DNA of 43,605 nt from Verrucomicrobiota bacterium JB024 (GCA_030673825.1 JAUTCS010000158.1:1-43605), one strand, 5' to 3'; positions 1 to 8,444 are shown, counted from the stretch's first letter. A program made the numbers and translations. Notes: generated from the sequence alone by a model not told the origin.

Positions 1-636
1 GGCACGCATCGCAACCACGTGTGGAGCTGCGACTTCGTCGCTGACCGCACGGCCAAAGGCGGATCGATCCGCATGCTCACAGTACTCGACGAGTACACTC
101 GCGAGAGCCTGTGTATCCATGTCGATCGTCATCTCAACGCAGCCAAGGTGCGAGCCTTCATGAGCGAGCTAATCAGTGCCTATGGCAGCCCCGAGCACAT
201 CCGCTCAGACAATGGTTCGGAGTTTATCGAGAAGAGTCTGCGGGGCTAGTACGCCGACGAGGGCATCAAAATCCTCTATATCGAGCCCGGCAGTCCCTGG
301 AAAAACGGCTACATCGAGTCCTTCCACGGACGACTCCGTGATGAGTGTCTCAACCGTGAGTGGTTTTACACACTCACAGAGGCCCGCGTGGTCATCGACG
401 TTTGGCGTTGGAAGTACAACAACATCAGGCCTCACCGTTCCCTCGGACTGCTCCCCCCGCTCGAGTTTGCGGCGAAAGAAACCGTACCCCATCCCTTCGA
501 AACCAACCTCCAAGACATGGGCTACACTCCGGCTACGCCCGCATTCCGCCCAAGCCTTGACTCCCTCTACAACCTAACACTCAATCACATCATTAACCCG
601 CTCAGACGAACTCTCAACCCGGCACAGCTTGCGTAG
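1..636 (+). pseudogene. IS3-family transposase (OrfB, rve/DDE integrase core), 5'-truncated by window edge, internal amber codon
   Basis: The reading frame is open from base 1 and runs to a TAG at 634-636, interrupted by one in-frame TAG at 247-249. Joined across that codon it encodes a typical IS3-family OrfB catalytic core. The first Asp sits in the WSCDFVAD stretch, the second in SDNGSEF and the Glu in YIESFHGRLRDECLN, giving the DDE triad. The C-terminal YNNIRPHRSLG motif is also diagnostic of the family. The stop falls where relatives commonly have Trp (RG-W-YADEG), so a single TGG to TAG change explains it. The N-terminal HTH OrfA and the left end of the element are outside the window. 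The element is probably inactive unless amber is suppressed. Confidence 0.9.
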
Positions 637-933
637 GCAGGTCACCTCTAGTCTTATCTATCCGGATGTCGGAGAGTGGACCACAACCAAGTCCAATCGC
701 ATCAGCTTATTAAGTAATCGAACGCCACTGGGTTTAGCCCGAAAAGCGTCCCCCTCATGGGCAGCAGAGCATCAACAGGCTTGCAGCTATCAACACAAAC
801 CCAGAACCGATCACCTCGGCACTCTTATTTTGACCGGGAAGAAATCGGTGCCAGTTGAAGTTGCGCGTGCGATGGGCCACAGGTCGATTTTAACCCGCTA
901 TCGTCTCAAGGGCAATGACACCAGTGCATGAGG
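637..933. other. gene-less stretch between IS remnant and AraC gene
   Basis: About 300 bases without a convincing gene. It probably contains the right end of the IS element, but the partner terminal repeat lies outside the window so the end cannot be fixed. A 100-codon frame (629-931, plus strand) ends in VEVARAMGHRSILTRY, faintly like the C-terminus of a tyrosine recombinase. It lacks the rest of the domain and is at most a degenerate fragment. Confidence 0.4.
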
Positions 934-1845
934 TCACGCAGGACCGGTTTGGCGGTATTGTCCCGGTGTCATGAGAACGCGCTTTTTAAAGGTCTTGCTG
1001 AAGTGGTATTCGGACTGGAAGCCACAAAGCCAGGCAATCTCCTTGATCCGCTTGGTGGAGTGCAGCAGATAGGTCTTTGATTTATCGATTCGTGCCTCGA
1101 TCAGGTAATTGATAGGGCTAATGCCGCAGTACTGCTTGAACTTTCCAATCAGTTGGGAACGCGACAGGTGCGAGACCTCGATTAAGTCTTCAATCGTAAT
1201 CGTTTGGGCGATATTCGTGAGGATGTACCTTTTGACATCGAGGATGTCTTCTGGAACGGGCTTGAGGTGGTCGCTCCGCAGTGAGTTTCCGAGAATCTCG
1301 TTGAAAAGCCCGGCCAGGCAATAGCCGACGCGCTTGAGGTCTTCCTCTGCTGTGCCCATGACCTCCTTTTCTAAAGTGGTAAAAAGATGCCGCAAGGCAC
1401 CTTTGCCGTCCTGGATAATCCTGGGAGGTTGGATCGGATAGCCTGTCAGTTGCTCCAGCAACTGCCCGAAATTAACGGACAGGAGCTCTTCCCCACATTG
1501 GTAGGTGAACATCAGAGTCAGAAAGGAACAGTCCGTAGGCTCGCGCGGAATGACATTGTGAAAGACATTCGGCTCAATGAGCACCATTTGTCCCGAGCTG
1601 ATTGCTACGGGCTGGTCGTCGATCAAAATCGAGTTCGCCCCCTCCAGGTAGTAGATCAAGTGGTAAATGCAGTGGGCGTGTCCATGCCTCTTGAGATCCA
1701 AGGTTCGAATCTCCTTGGCCTGGAACCAGCGACGGCGAATCCGATACAGGTGCGGGATGTAAACCTTACCGTTCATGGACACCTGGAGCCAGTGGGATTT
1801 GAGGGGAGCAGGGGTCTTCGGCTCGATGTAGTTTGCGAAGTCCAT
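934..1845 (-). CDS. AraC-family transcriptional regulator
   Basis: A 303-residue protein with an N-terminal cupin-like sensor half (HLIYYLEGANSILID, then SSGQMVLIEPNVFHNVIP, a typical AraC ligand-domain hairpin). The C-terminal double helix-turn-helix covers about the last 100 residues (TIEDLIEVSHLSRSQLIGKF, then IKEIAWLCGFQSEYHFSKTF and TPGQYR). The ATG at 1845 was chosen because the longer frame adds a Cys/Trp-rich, family-atypical stretch that would overlap the divergent promoter. The gene is transcribed away from the C-N lyase operon with 107 bases between the two starts. The repeated boxes in that gap recur upstream of the PEP-CTERM gene at 5854-6567, making this protein the natural candidate to bind them. 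The ligand is unknown; the neighbouring lyase pathway suggests an amino-polycarboxylate or related acid. Confidence 0.88.
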   Translation of the reverse strand: MDFANYIEPKTPAPLKSHWLQVSMNGKVYIPHLYRIRRRWFQAKEIRTLDLKRHGHAHCIYHLIYYLEGANSILIDDQPVAISSGQMVLIEPNVFHNVIPREPTDCSFLTLMFTYQCGEELLSVNFGQLLEQLTGYPIQPPRIIQDGKGALRHLFTTLEKEVMGTAEEDLKRVGYCLAGLFNEILGNSLRSDHLKPVPEDILDVKRYILTNIAQTITIEDLIEVSHLSRSQLIGKFKQYCGISPINYLIEARIDKSKTYLLHSTKRIKEIAWLCGFQSEYHFSKTFKKRVLMTPGQYRQTGPA

Positions 1846-1848
1846 GTA

Positions 1849-1923
1849 GGATAATAGTGCAATAATATAGGCCAAATGGCCATTGTTTTGAACAGGTAAT
1901 AGGATTATACTGCAACAATAAAA
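1849..1923 (+). promoter_or_regulatory. AraC-type operator/promoter module, copy 1 (two boxes 53 bp apart)
   Basis: Box A at 1849 reads GGATAATAGTGCAATAATA and box B at 1902 reads GGATTATACTGCAACAATAA, in the same orientation. Between them lies GGCC-N4-GGCCATTGTTTT. The same order, orientation and 53-bp spacing occur on the minus strand at 6622-6697. A spacing of 53 bp is about five helical turns, so both boxes face the same side of the DNA. Binding by the adjacent AraC-family regulator is inferred. Confidence 0.7.
1883..1911 (+). promoter_or_regulatory. sigma70-type promoter of the C-N lyase operon
   Basis: TTGTTT at 1883-1888 and TATACT at 1906-1911 are separated by exactly 17 bases. The -10 hexamer is embedded in operator box B, so a protein bound to that box would contact or block RNA polymerase. 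Predicted start near 1918, about 35 bases before the chosen ATG at 1953. Confidence 0.6.
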
Positions 1924-1952
1924 CCACCTGAAACACAAACGACGTGAAGACT

Positions 1953-3482
1953 ATGCCCAAGGCCATCCAATTACGTAAATTCCATACGCCCTATCCCAAT
2001 CCCTATGATTACGGGAGCTGGCGGACCTGCACCGGCGTCGAAAAAGCCTCTGAGCTGAATACTATCATCGCCGATTCGCAAAGGGACAGGAAGCAATACA
2101 GCAATCGGTTGACCTATTGCAGCCAGACGGATCAGGCTTGGGTCGTATGCCTGCACAAGGCCGGCGTTCTGGACGCGCAAACCACGGCCAGCCTTCTGCG
2201 CGGTTTGCAGCAGCTGCTGGATTCGGGCGAACACGGGCGGGGCGGAGAGAACTCGCTCATCCCGGTCTTGGACAACAACGAGGACCTCGCCAGTCTCATC
2301 AACCTGGGCCGCACCATGCAGGAGCCGATGAGCCGCCTGCAACTGCGGGACATGCTGGTGGACTTTTTCGACTACTTCCACGACTTCATGGAAACCGTGG
2401 CTGACTTCGCCGAAAAGCATGCCGAGGCGATTATGCCCGGGCACACGCATTTTTCGCAGGCCAATCCGATCACGCTCGCCAACTACGCACTCTCCATTTT
2501 CGACAACATGGCCCGCGGTTTGGAGCAGCTGGAACTCTCTTACAAGCTGATCAATAAAAACAGCGGCGGGTGCGGGGCCACTTCGGGGACAGCCTGGCCG
2601 GTCGACCGCGAACTGATGACGCAATACCTGGGAATGGATGAGCTGCTGGAAGTGACCTATGACTGTGAGGCGAGCCAGGACCATACGATGCACCTGATGT
2701 TCTCTATCGCCAACATTGCCGCAACCTTGAGCAAGCTGACCATGGATATTGAAATCTGGAGCCTGGAGGAAATCGGCATGCTTCACATCGATCCGAAATT
2801 CGCCGGGGTGAGCTCCATGATGCCGCAAAAATGCCACAACGGAGAAATCACCGAGGGTTTGCGTAATGTCCTCTGCGACTTGATGGGTATCCCCGTGACC
2901 GGCCTGTTCCGGACCAAGGCGGAGCCCCACGCGGACGTGCTGGCTATGTATTCTTTCCCGGAAAAGGGCATGGAATCCCTGGCCAAAGGCAAACAGGCCA
3001 TACGGCACGCGGACGTCATGCTGCGTAACCTGCACGTGCATCCGGACACCATGCTGCGACTTGTGCGCGAAGGCTACTCCTGCATGACCGAAGTCGTCGT
3101 CCACCTGGTGCGCGAGCTGGGCTACGGCGGTCGGCGCTCGCACCGCATCTGCGCGACCCTCGTGCGTCTGGCCCGGCAACGCGGCATCAAAGCGCAGGAC
3201 CTGACCGCCGACATGCTCGACGAAGCCGCCCGCGCCTGCGGTGAAGAGCCGCCCGGCCTGACGACCGATACGCTGCAACAGTGCCTCGACCCGGTGGCAT
3301 TCATTCACAGTCATGGAAATATTGGCGGCCCGGCACCGGCTGAGACGACGCGCCTTGTGGCCAAGCGACGCCTCGCCCTTGTCGAAGCCCGCTCCCGGCA
3401 GCAGAATCGTCGGCAACGTATCGCCCGGGGGCGGAAGAGTCTCCAGCGCGAGATAGACCTTATTTGCGCCGTGCCCGCCTAG
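1953..3482 (+). CDS. argininosuccinate lyase-like C-N lyase (aspartase/fumarase superfamily)
   Basis: 509 residues. Superfamily marks include GHTHFSQANPITLANY (about 163-178, like the ASL stretch GYTHLQRAQP), TSGTAWPVDRE, and the mobile signature loop GVSSMMPQKCHNGEITE starting at about 285, which holds the probable catalytic Ser. The usual SSxMPxKKNP is changed to SSMMPQKCHNG, so this is not a standard ArgH. No other arginine gene is nearby. It is first in an operon with an MmgE/PrpD protein 34 bases downstream. That pair recalls the C-N lyases and epimerases of iminodisuccinate and ethylenediamine-disuccinate breakdown, which split aspartate-type C-N bonds to release fumarate. A GTG nine bases upstream is possible; the ATG is preferred for its upstream GAAG. 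Exact substrate is not decided. Confidence 0.82.
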   Translation: MPKAIQLRKFHTPYPNPYDYGSWRTCTGVEKASELNTIIADSQRDRKQYSNRLTYCSQTDQAWVVCLHKAGVLDAQTTASLLRGLQQLLDSGEHGRGGENSLIPVLDNNEDLASLINLGRTMQEPMSRLQLRDMLVDFFDYFHDFMETVADFAEKHAEAIMPGHTHFSQANPITLANYALSIFDNMARGLEQLELSYKLINKNSGGCGATSGTAWPVDRELMTQYLGMDELLEVTYDCEASQDHTMHLMFSIANIAATLSKLTMDIEIWSLEEIGMLHIDPKFAGVSSMMPQKCHNGEITEGLRNVLCDLMGIPVTGLFRTKAEPHADVLAMYSFPEKGMESLAKGKQAIRHADVMLRNLHVHPDTMLRLVREGYSCMTEVVVHLVRELGYGGRRSHRICATLVRLARQRGIKAQDLTADMLDEAARACGEEPPGLTTDTLQQCLDPVAFIHSHGNIGGPAPAETTRLVAKRRLALVEARSRQQNRRQRIARGRKSLQREIDLICAVPA

Positions 3483-3516
3483 GCGTGCGCATGGAAACGC
3501 TCAACGCGACAGCCTT

Positions 3517-4962
3517 ATGTCCATCGCCCGTATCCTGGCTGAACTGGCCATCGAAACTGCACCCCAGGCGTTTACGCGCTCCAGCCGCGATGCCGCTCTC
3601 AAGATGCTGCTGGATACGTGCGGCTGCGCTTATTGCGGCATGGACGCCCCGGGTATTCGGGAGTTGATTGCCCTGGAGTACGAGCTGGCCGCCCCCGGCA
3701 ACGGTAGTGTTTTTTTCTCAGAGCGGAAGCTGAGCCTGCCCTCCGCAGCTTACAGTAACGCGGCCATGATGCACGCGTTGGATTTCGACAACAACTATCC
3801 CAAGGCGGACATTCACATCATGGCGATGGTGGTCCCTGTCGGCCTGGCCTGCTGCGAGGAAGCCGGAGCGAGCGGAAGGCAATTTATAGACAGCGTCATT
3901 CTGGGGGTGGAAGTTGCCGCTCGAATTGCCAAGCCCTACATGAGCGCCAAACGGCAACACTCTTACTTCCTGACCACGTCTCTGGTCGGGGGCTGGGGGG
4001 CGGTGGCCACGGCGGCCCGCTTGCTGGGCCTCACGGTGGATGAAACCGTGCATGCGATGGGCATCTACTACGCGCATACCTGTGGTAACCGGCAGGCCCT
4101 CCTGGAAAAATCTCTGACCAAACGCATTCAGCCGGCAATCGCAGCGAAAGCGGCGCTTTACTCGGTCTTGCTCGCCCGGCGGGGCATTACCGGGCCGGAG
4201 CAGGTATTCGAAGGCAAAGGCGGATTTTATCGCTGCTATACGCAAGACGAGCCACCTCCACGTGAAACGTTTACCGCGTCGGCCATTCATGCGATCGAAG
4301 AACTTTCCGTGAAGCATTTTCCAACCTGCGGCATTCATCATGCGAACATCGTTTCCGCGCTGCACTTAAAGCGAGAGTACGGTTTCGAACATGGTGACAT
4401 CAAACAAGTCGATTTCTTCTTGCACGAGGGCGGAGGGACTCTGGTCAGTATGCCATTTTTACCCGGAGCTTATCCGCAAATAGACACCCAATTTTGCGCC
4501 CCTTACGCGATTGCCTTGGCCTTGAACAAGGCAGAAGTGTCCGTTGGCGATTTTGATACAAAGAAAATTCTAGAGGACACCGACACATGGGAACTGGCTC
4601 AACGAACCAGGGAGCAAGTACGCTTCGTGGATATGAATCTGAAGCGATATGCCGAGCCCAGGCCTGACTGCAAGTACACCAAGGTAACGCTGCATGACGG
4701 ACGTGTGTTTGAACACGAGCAGGCGAGCGGGGTGCTCAATGACCCCGCATCGATGGGAGTTGCTGAAGTCCGCAATAAGTTCCGGCAGTGTGTCACGATG
4801 CATGGGGATGTTGACCCGGCTCAGGTTGAAAGAATCGCGGATACGATTTTAGACGTCGAGCAGGCGGATCGTATGGGAGAGTGGATTGTCCACATTTTTT
4901 CGAAGAAGCCGCACGCCCAAATGCCGTCGTATTGTTTAGCTGACAGCTCCTCGGCAGGGTAA
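3517..4962 (+). CDS. MmgE/PrpD family protein (2-methylcitrate dehydratase / iminodisuccinate epimerase-like)
   Basis: 481 residues spanning the MmgE/PrpD fold: the N-terminal helical domain contains ALDFDNNYPKADIHIMAMVVPVGLA, the motif region that usually reads D..D...HP/G in this family. The C-terminal part contains VKHFPTCGIHHANIVSALHLK (usual K.yp.C...h). Family members include PrpD, cis-aconitate decarboxylase and iminodisuccinate epimerase. No propionate genes (prpB, prpC) are present, while an ASL-like C-N lyase lies immediately upstream, favouring an epimerase or isomerase that supplies the stereoisomer the lyase uses. It ends two bases before the next start codon, indicating translational coupling with the permease. 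Confidence 0.8.
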   Translation: MSIARILAELAIETAPQAFTRSSRDAALKMLLDTCGCAYCGMDAPGIRELIALEYELAAPGNGSVFFSERKLSLPSAAYSNAAMMHALDFDNNYPKADIHIMAMVVPVGLACCEEAGASGRQFIDSVILGVEVAARIAKPYMSAKRQHSYFLTTSLVGGWGAVATAARLLGLTVDETVHAMGIYYAHTCGNRQALLEKSLTKRIQPAIAAKAALYSVLLARRGITGPEQVFEGKGGFYRCYTQDEPPPRETFTASAIHAIEELSVKHFPTCGIHHANIVSALHLKREYGFEHGDIKQVDFFLHEGGGTLVSMPFLPGAYPQIDTQFCAPYAIALALNKAEVSVGDFDTKKILEDTDTWELAQRTREQVRFVDMNLKRYAEPRPDCKYTKVTLHDGRVFEHEQASGVLNDPASMGVAEVRNKFRQCVTMHGDVDPAQVERIADTILDVEQADRMGEWIVHIFSKKPHAQMPSYCLADSSSAG

Positions 4963-4964
4963 GT

Positions 4965-5696
4965 ATGGCCGCGCAACTCATCTTGATTCTGCTGGCGATA
5001 CTGCTCGCTGCCATTATCCAGGCGAGTACCGGCTTTGGCTTTGGCCTGGTTGCAGTTGGTATCCTCACGGTGTTCATGCCGGTGCAGGATGCGGCGTTTT
5101 TGAACGCGCTGCCTGCCTTGGCTCTGAATCTGACCCTGATATGGCGCCTGTATCAATATTTGCAGTGGGACGACCTGAAGTGGATTGCCCTGGCGATCAT
5201 TCTGGCTACTCCCATCGGCGTGGTCGGGCTTCTCATGCTGAATGCCAGGGTCATGAACGGAATACTCGCGATGGTGCTGGCTGTCGCCATCTTGCGTTCG
5301 GTGTTTAACCGTAGCGGAGCACGGCCCTGGCATCCATTCTGGCTAGGATTTCCGATGGGGATTCTCTCTGGACTGTTGGCCGGTGCGTACGGAACGGGTG
5401 GCCCCCCGGTCATCGCTTATGTTCAATCCTATCGCTACGAAATGCACCGGCATGTGGTGTGTCTCCAATTGCTCCTGGCTATCGCAGGAACAATACGTGT
5501 CATTTCCCTGCTGATGCAGAACGCGTTAACGGTTGAGCAATGGATGCTCAATGGTATCGGCGTGTTGGTCATTCCTCTCGGGGCACTGATCGGGCTGTAT
5601 CTTCTTCGCCGCTTGCCTCACAGCTTACTTCGCAACGCCATCCTGGCCATGCTCGTCTTGATCATGGTTAATTGTCTTGTTCGCAGCCTTGTTTAG
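4965..5696 (+). CDS. TauE/SafE (TSUP) family membrane transporter
   Basis: 243 residues, almost entirely hydrophobic with about eight predicted membrane helices. It has the two TSUP signature stretches: ASTGFGFGLVAVG near residue 20 and GLLAGAYGTGGPPVIAY near residue 140. Family members move sulfite, sulfonates or organic anions. It starts two bases after the MmgE/PrpD stop, so it is the third gene of the C-N lyase operon and probably carries a substrate or product of those enzymes. Direction and substrate cannot be read from sequence. Confidence 0.85.
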   Translation: MAAQLILILLAILLAAIIQASTGFGFGLVAVGILTVFMPVQDAAFLNALPALALNLTLIWRLYQYLQWDDLKWIALAIILATPIGVVGLLMLNARVMNGILAMVLAVAILRSVFNRSGARPWHPFWLGFPMGILSGLLAGAYGTGGPPVIAYVQSYRYEMHRHVVCLQLLLAIAGTIRVISLLMQNALTVEQWMLNGIGVLVIPLGALIGLYLLRRLPHSLLRNAILAMLVLIMVNCLVRSLV

Positions 5697-5803
5697 AGGC
5701 CGACTTCGCTCAAGCACCTCTGTGAGCACTTTCCGTTTCTACGTGTATGGCCGCTTGTCGTCGGTTGTGGCTTGGTGGAAGGGTTGGTTAACGTGCATGA
5801 AGA

Positions 5804-5830
5804 AAACCCGCTTCGAGGTGAAGCGGGTTT
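5804..5830. terminator. bidirectional hairpin terminator
   Basis: Perfect 11-bp stem AAACCCGCTTC / GAAGCGGGTTT with a 5-base loop, flanked by A- and T-containing arms. It lies between the convergent TauE/SafE gene and the PEP-CTERM gene and can serve both. Confidence 0.8.
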
Positions 5831-5853
5831 CCCGGGGAATGATGAATTTATGA

Positions 5854-6567
5854 CTAGCTTCGGCGCTTGCGCAGCAAGGCAGCCATTGCAAATACGCCCA
5901 CGCCCAATGCGAGTGCGAGGGTTCCCGGTTCGGGTACAGCCGTGATGGACAAGGTCGAGCCACCCGAGACCGATTCCTTGGAATCGAATTTATTGAAGAA
6001 AGAGGTGCCATCGGTATTGACGATGATAAAGGTGGCAATGCCCTCGCTGAGCATGCTATTCGCGTAATCAACCAATTCGGCGGTGCTAAGTGTTTGTGCG
6101 ACACCTTCGTCATCAGGCACGAGGTCGGAGTAGCTTCCAATATAAGTAAGGCCGGAGGTATCCAACTGACCATCGATAAATGTGAGGCCGCTGTTGTTCC
6201 ATGTCAGGGTGCTCTCATTGAAGTCTAAACTGGCACCGCCGACAGGGATCCCGTAAATGGAAAAATCCTGAGACGAACTGAAATTAATATCTTGAGGAAT
6301 CACCGTGAGCACTGCATCGGCAACCGTACCTTCAGTATACGAGCTAAGATCGAAACGGATGAGGGTGTAGCGCACTCTGTCTGCATACAGCGAACTTTCG
6401 GGTACCAACGCGTTTAGATTGGTGTTCGCGCCATAGTTGGCATCGGGGTTCGCGATGCTGATAAAGGTGTCGGCATCAGTATCCAGAACGACCGCCGAGG
6501 CTGGTGTAGAAATTGCGAGTAGGCCACAGATGGTCAATAGGCCGGGCGTGATATTGATGTAATGCAT
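5854..6567 (-). CDS. secreted DNRLRE-domain protein with PEP-CTERM anchor
   Basis: 237 residues. A signal peptide ends near STPASA. The start of the mature part, DTDADTFISIANPDANYGANTNL, matches the opening of DNRLRE domains, beta-sandwich modules of secreted proteins. The C-terminus is a classical PEP-CTERM sorting tail: VPEPGTL, a hydrophobic helix and terminal RKRRS, processed by exosortase. The ATG at 6567 is preferred over the GTG 42 bases upstream because it directly precedes the signal peptide. It carries the same promoter/operator module as the C-N lyase operon, so it is probably co-regulated by the AraC-family protein. Its role in that pathway is unknown. Confidence 0.85.
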   Translation of the reverse strand: MHYINITPGLLTICGLLAISTPASAVVLDTDADTFISIANPDANYGANTNLNALVPESSLYADRVRYTLIRFDLSSYTEGTVADAVLTVIPQDINFSSSQDFSIYGIPVGGASLDFNESTLTWNNSGLTFIDGQLDTSGLTYIGSYSDLVPDDEGVAQTLSTAELVDYANSMLSEGIATFIIVNTDGTSFFNKFDSKESVSGGSTLSITAVPEPGTLALALGVGVFAMAALLRKRRS

Positions 6568-6621
6568 TGTATGATTGGGGTTCGTGTTTGTGTAGCGATT
6601 AAAGGGCACCTCGATTGCCCG

Positions 6622-6697
6622 TATTTTTATTGCATTATAGTCTTGATGAATCGCAAAAACAATGGGCTATAGGCCGGTTAAATTGCAGTATAATCCA
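6622..6697 (-). promoter_or_regulatory. AraC-type operator/promoter module, copy 2
   Basis: Read on the minus strand: distal box GGATTATACTGCAATTTAA starting at 6696, then GGCC-N4-GCCCATTGTTTT, then proximal box AGACTATAATGCAATAAAAA starting at 6643. The boxes are 53 bp apart, as in copy 1. The 14-mer GGATTATACTGCAA is identical to box B of copy 1. The promoter is TTGTTT (6662-6657), 17-base spacer, perfect TATAAT (6639-6634), with the -10 inside the proximal box. It drives the PEP-CTERM gene ending at 5854. Confidence 0.7.
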
Positions 6698-7001
6698 GCT
6701 CTGGCGCAAAATGCCTGTGGGTGGCCGAGCTGACGCAAAATGAAGGCCTTTGCGCGATCACCTGAAGACTGAGACGAGTGATCCCCACGAGAAATCTCAC
6801 CGGAGAGCCAAAGTCAGTAAGCCTGGGTTTCTCGTTCGGCTTTCTCCCTTCAATCAGTCGGAGATTCCAACCGCAGGGATGCTGTGGAACGAGATGATTA
6901 CTATCTCCATTTATCGCGCTTTGTTCCCGGTACTAATGTATTCGCAGGGCAACCGTATCGAATTCGGTCGCAGGAAGCCGTTTTCAACGTTCGTCTGCGT
7001 T
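6698..7001. other. intergenic stretch without visible gene
   Basis: About 300 bases between the PEP-CTERM promoter and the 3' end of the MFS gene. Short frames here have no recognisable content. No hairpin terminator for the MFS gene was found. Confidence 0.5.
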
Positions 7002-8444
7002 TCAGACTTCCGGGGGGCGATAATTCTGATGTCCGCCGAGCTTGAGAAAACGCTTGTACACATACAAACCCAGAACGGTCGCGAGCACGGCCAGCATACA
7101 CCCGGTTGCGAACGTGTAAACGTAGTTATTGCCCCTCCAGTCCACGACCAGACCCACCGCCGGGCCGACGAACATCGTGCCAATGGCCCCGAGGATACCC
7201 GCCGCGGAGGCGAACTGTGCGTACTTGGAGTGGGGGAAGAGCCGCTGCCCGAGTGAGGCCGTGCTCGTGTAGTAGCAGCCGGAGATCACCCCGTGCAGGA
7301 TCCATAACACGAGAAACGAGTGGGCCGTCTTTTCGCAAACTACCCCATACAGCGTAGCCAGGGAGTACAGGACCATGATCACCACCAGCATCCTCAGCGG
7401 ATGCACCAGGTCGGCCAGCCAGCCGATAAAATACGACAGGCACAGCGAGACAAAGAAAATGGCAGCCAGTGCCTTGCCGAAAGTCGCCATGTCGATGCCG
7501 AGACTGGCCGCTTGCGGAATGGCGTAAATATTGACCGGGGCAAAGGCCAGTGTGGCCACCGACATCAGCAGAAACACACACACGTAGTACTTGTGGCTGA
7601 AACACTCCCGGCAGTAGCGGGTGGTCTCGCGCCAGAATTTTCGCAGCGGCCCCTGTCCGCCTTCCTCCTCCGTCGGTGGAGGCGGATACTCGCCCTCTTT
7701 CACCTTGAGGCATACAAACATGAAGCTCACACCGTAAAACACGCCCACGATCACCATGATCCAGGTGAAGTGTGTCGGCACCCAGCCCATGATCCAGAAA
7801 TTGAAGATGATCCCGTCGATCAGGCTGACAGCTCGGAACAGCCCGTAAAACCGCCCCAGCAGAGACCGTGGGACCACATCGTTGATCAGCCCCCCGAAGA
7901 TCGCTTGTCCGGCCACCGCGGAAAACTCAAAGGCGCTCCAGCACACGGCGAACAGGCAGACCGATACGACCATTTTATTCTGGATGAGCCCCAGCATGAA
8001 CTCGCCCCAGGTGAAGACATCCAGTTGACGGTGCAGCCAGAGGCCGAGCGCCTTTTCCGTCAGCAGCTCATGCATCCAGCTGGCCAGGATCGGCGTCAGG
8101 CCCATACCGATCATAGCCAGCGCGCCGATGGGCGTCACGATCAGCAGGTAGGGGATGCGGCGTCCATACTTGCCCCGGTGGCGGTCGGACTTGACGCTGA
8201 TAATCGGTCCGAAGGTCAGCGTAATTAGAGCAGGCAGACTGCTGATCAACAGGCCAAAGAGCAGATTCGGCACCTGGATGTTATTCAGGTACCATTGCGA
8301 CATCGGGGTGACCGAGCGCTCCCGCATCGTCCAGGAGAAGTCGCCCAGCAGCAGCCAGAAGAACAGCATGAGCAGGCCCGGCCAGGTGTACCTGAGGGTA
8401 CCGACCGTCCATTTCACGTCATGATGAGTCGCCTTCTGTAGCAT
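7002..8444 (-). CDS. MFS transporter (sugar/glycoside carrier type)
   Basis: 480 residues with about 12 membrane helices. The loop after helix 2 has the MFS motif SDRHRGKYGRRIPYL (residues about 84-98), typical of MFS/GPH-type sugar carriers (D-R-x-G-R-R/K). A central cytoplasmic linker (KEGEYPPPPTEEEGGQG) divides the two six-helix halves. It is the last gene of the minus-strand arm of the uronan locus, 118 bases after the pseudopilin, in the position held by the SSS symporter in the right arm. It probably imports oligosaccharide or uronate products. Substrate is inferred from context only. Confidence 0.85.
   Translation of the reverse strand: MLQKATHHDVKWTVGTLRYTWPGLLMLFFWLLLGDFSWTMRERSVTPMSQWYLNNIQVPNLLFGLLISSLPALITLTFGPIISVKSDRHRGKYGRRIPYLLIVTPIGALAMIGMGLTPILASWMHELLTEKALGLWLHRQLDVFTWGEFMLGLIQNKMVVSVCLFAVCWSAFEFSAVAGQAIFGGLINDVVPRSLLGRFYGLFRAVSLIDGIIFNFWIMGWVPTHFTWIMVIVGVFYGVSFMFVCLKVKEGEYPPPPTEEEGGQGPLRKFWRETTRYCRECFSHKYYVCVFLLMSVATLAFAPVNIYAIPQAASLGIDMATFGKALAAIFFVSLCLSYFIGWLADLVHPLRMLVVIMVLYSLATLYGVVCEKTAHSFLVLWILHGVISGCYYTSTASLGQRLFPHSKYAQFASAAGILGAIGTMFVGPAVGLVVDWRGNNYVYTFATGCMLAVLATVLGLYVYKRFLKLGGHQNYRPPEV

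Noticed and set aside
629-931. 100-residue frame ending like a tyrosine recombinase tail
   Set aside because: Only about 20 residues resemble VARxMGHxSI; the catalytic Arg and His boxes and Tyr context are absent. It overlaps the IS remnant end.
1971-3416. 481-residue minus-strand frame opposite the C-N lyase
   Set aside because: Antisense shadow of a high-GC gene; the protein is His/Gln/Val-rich without domain content, while the plus strand has clear superfamily motifs.
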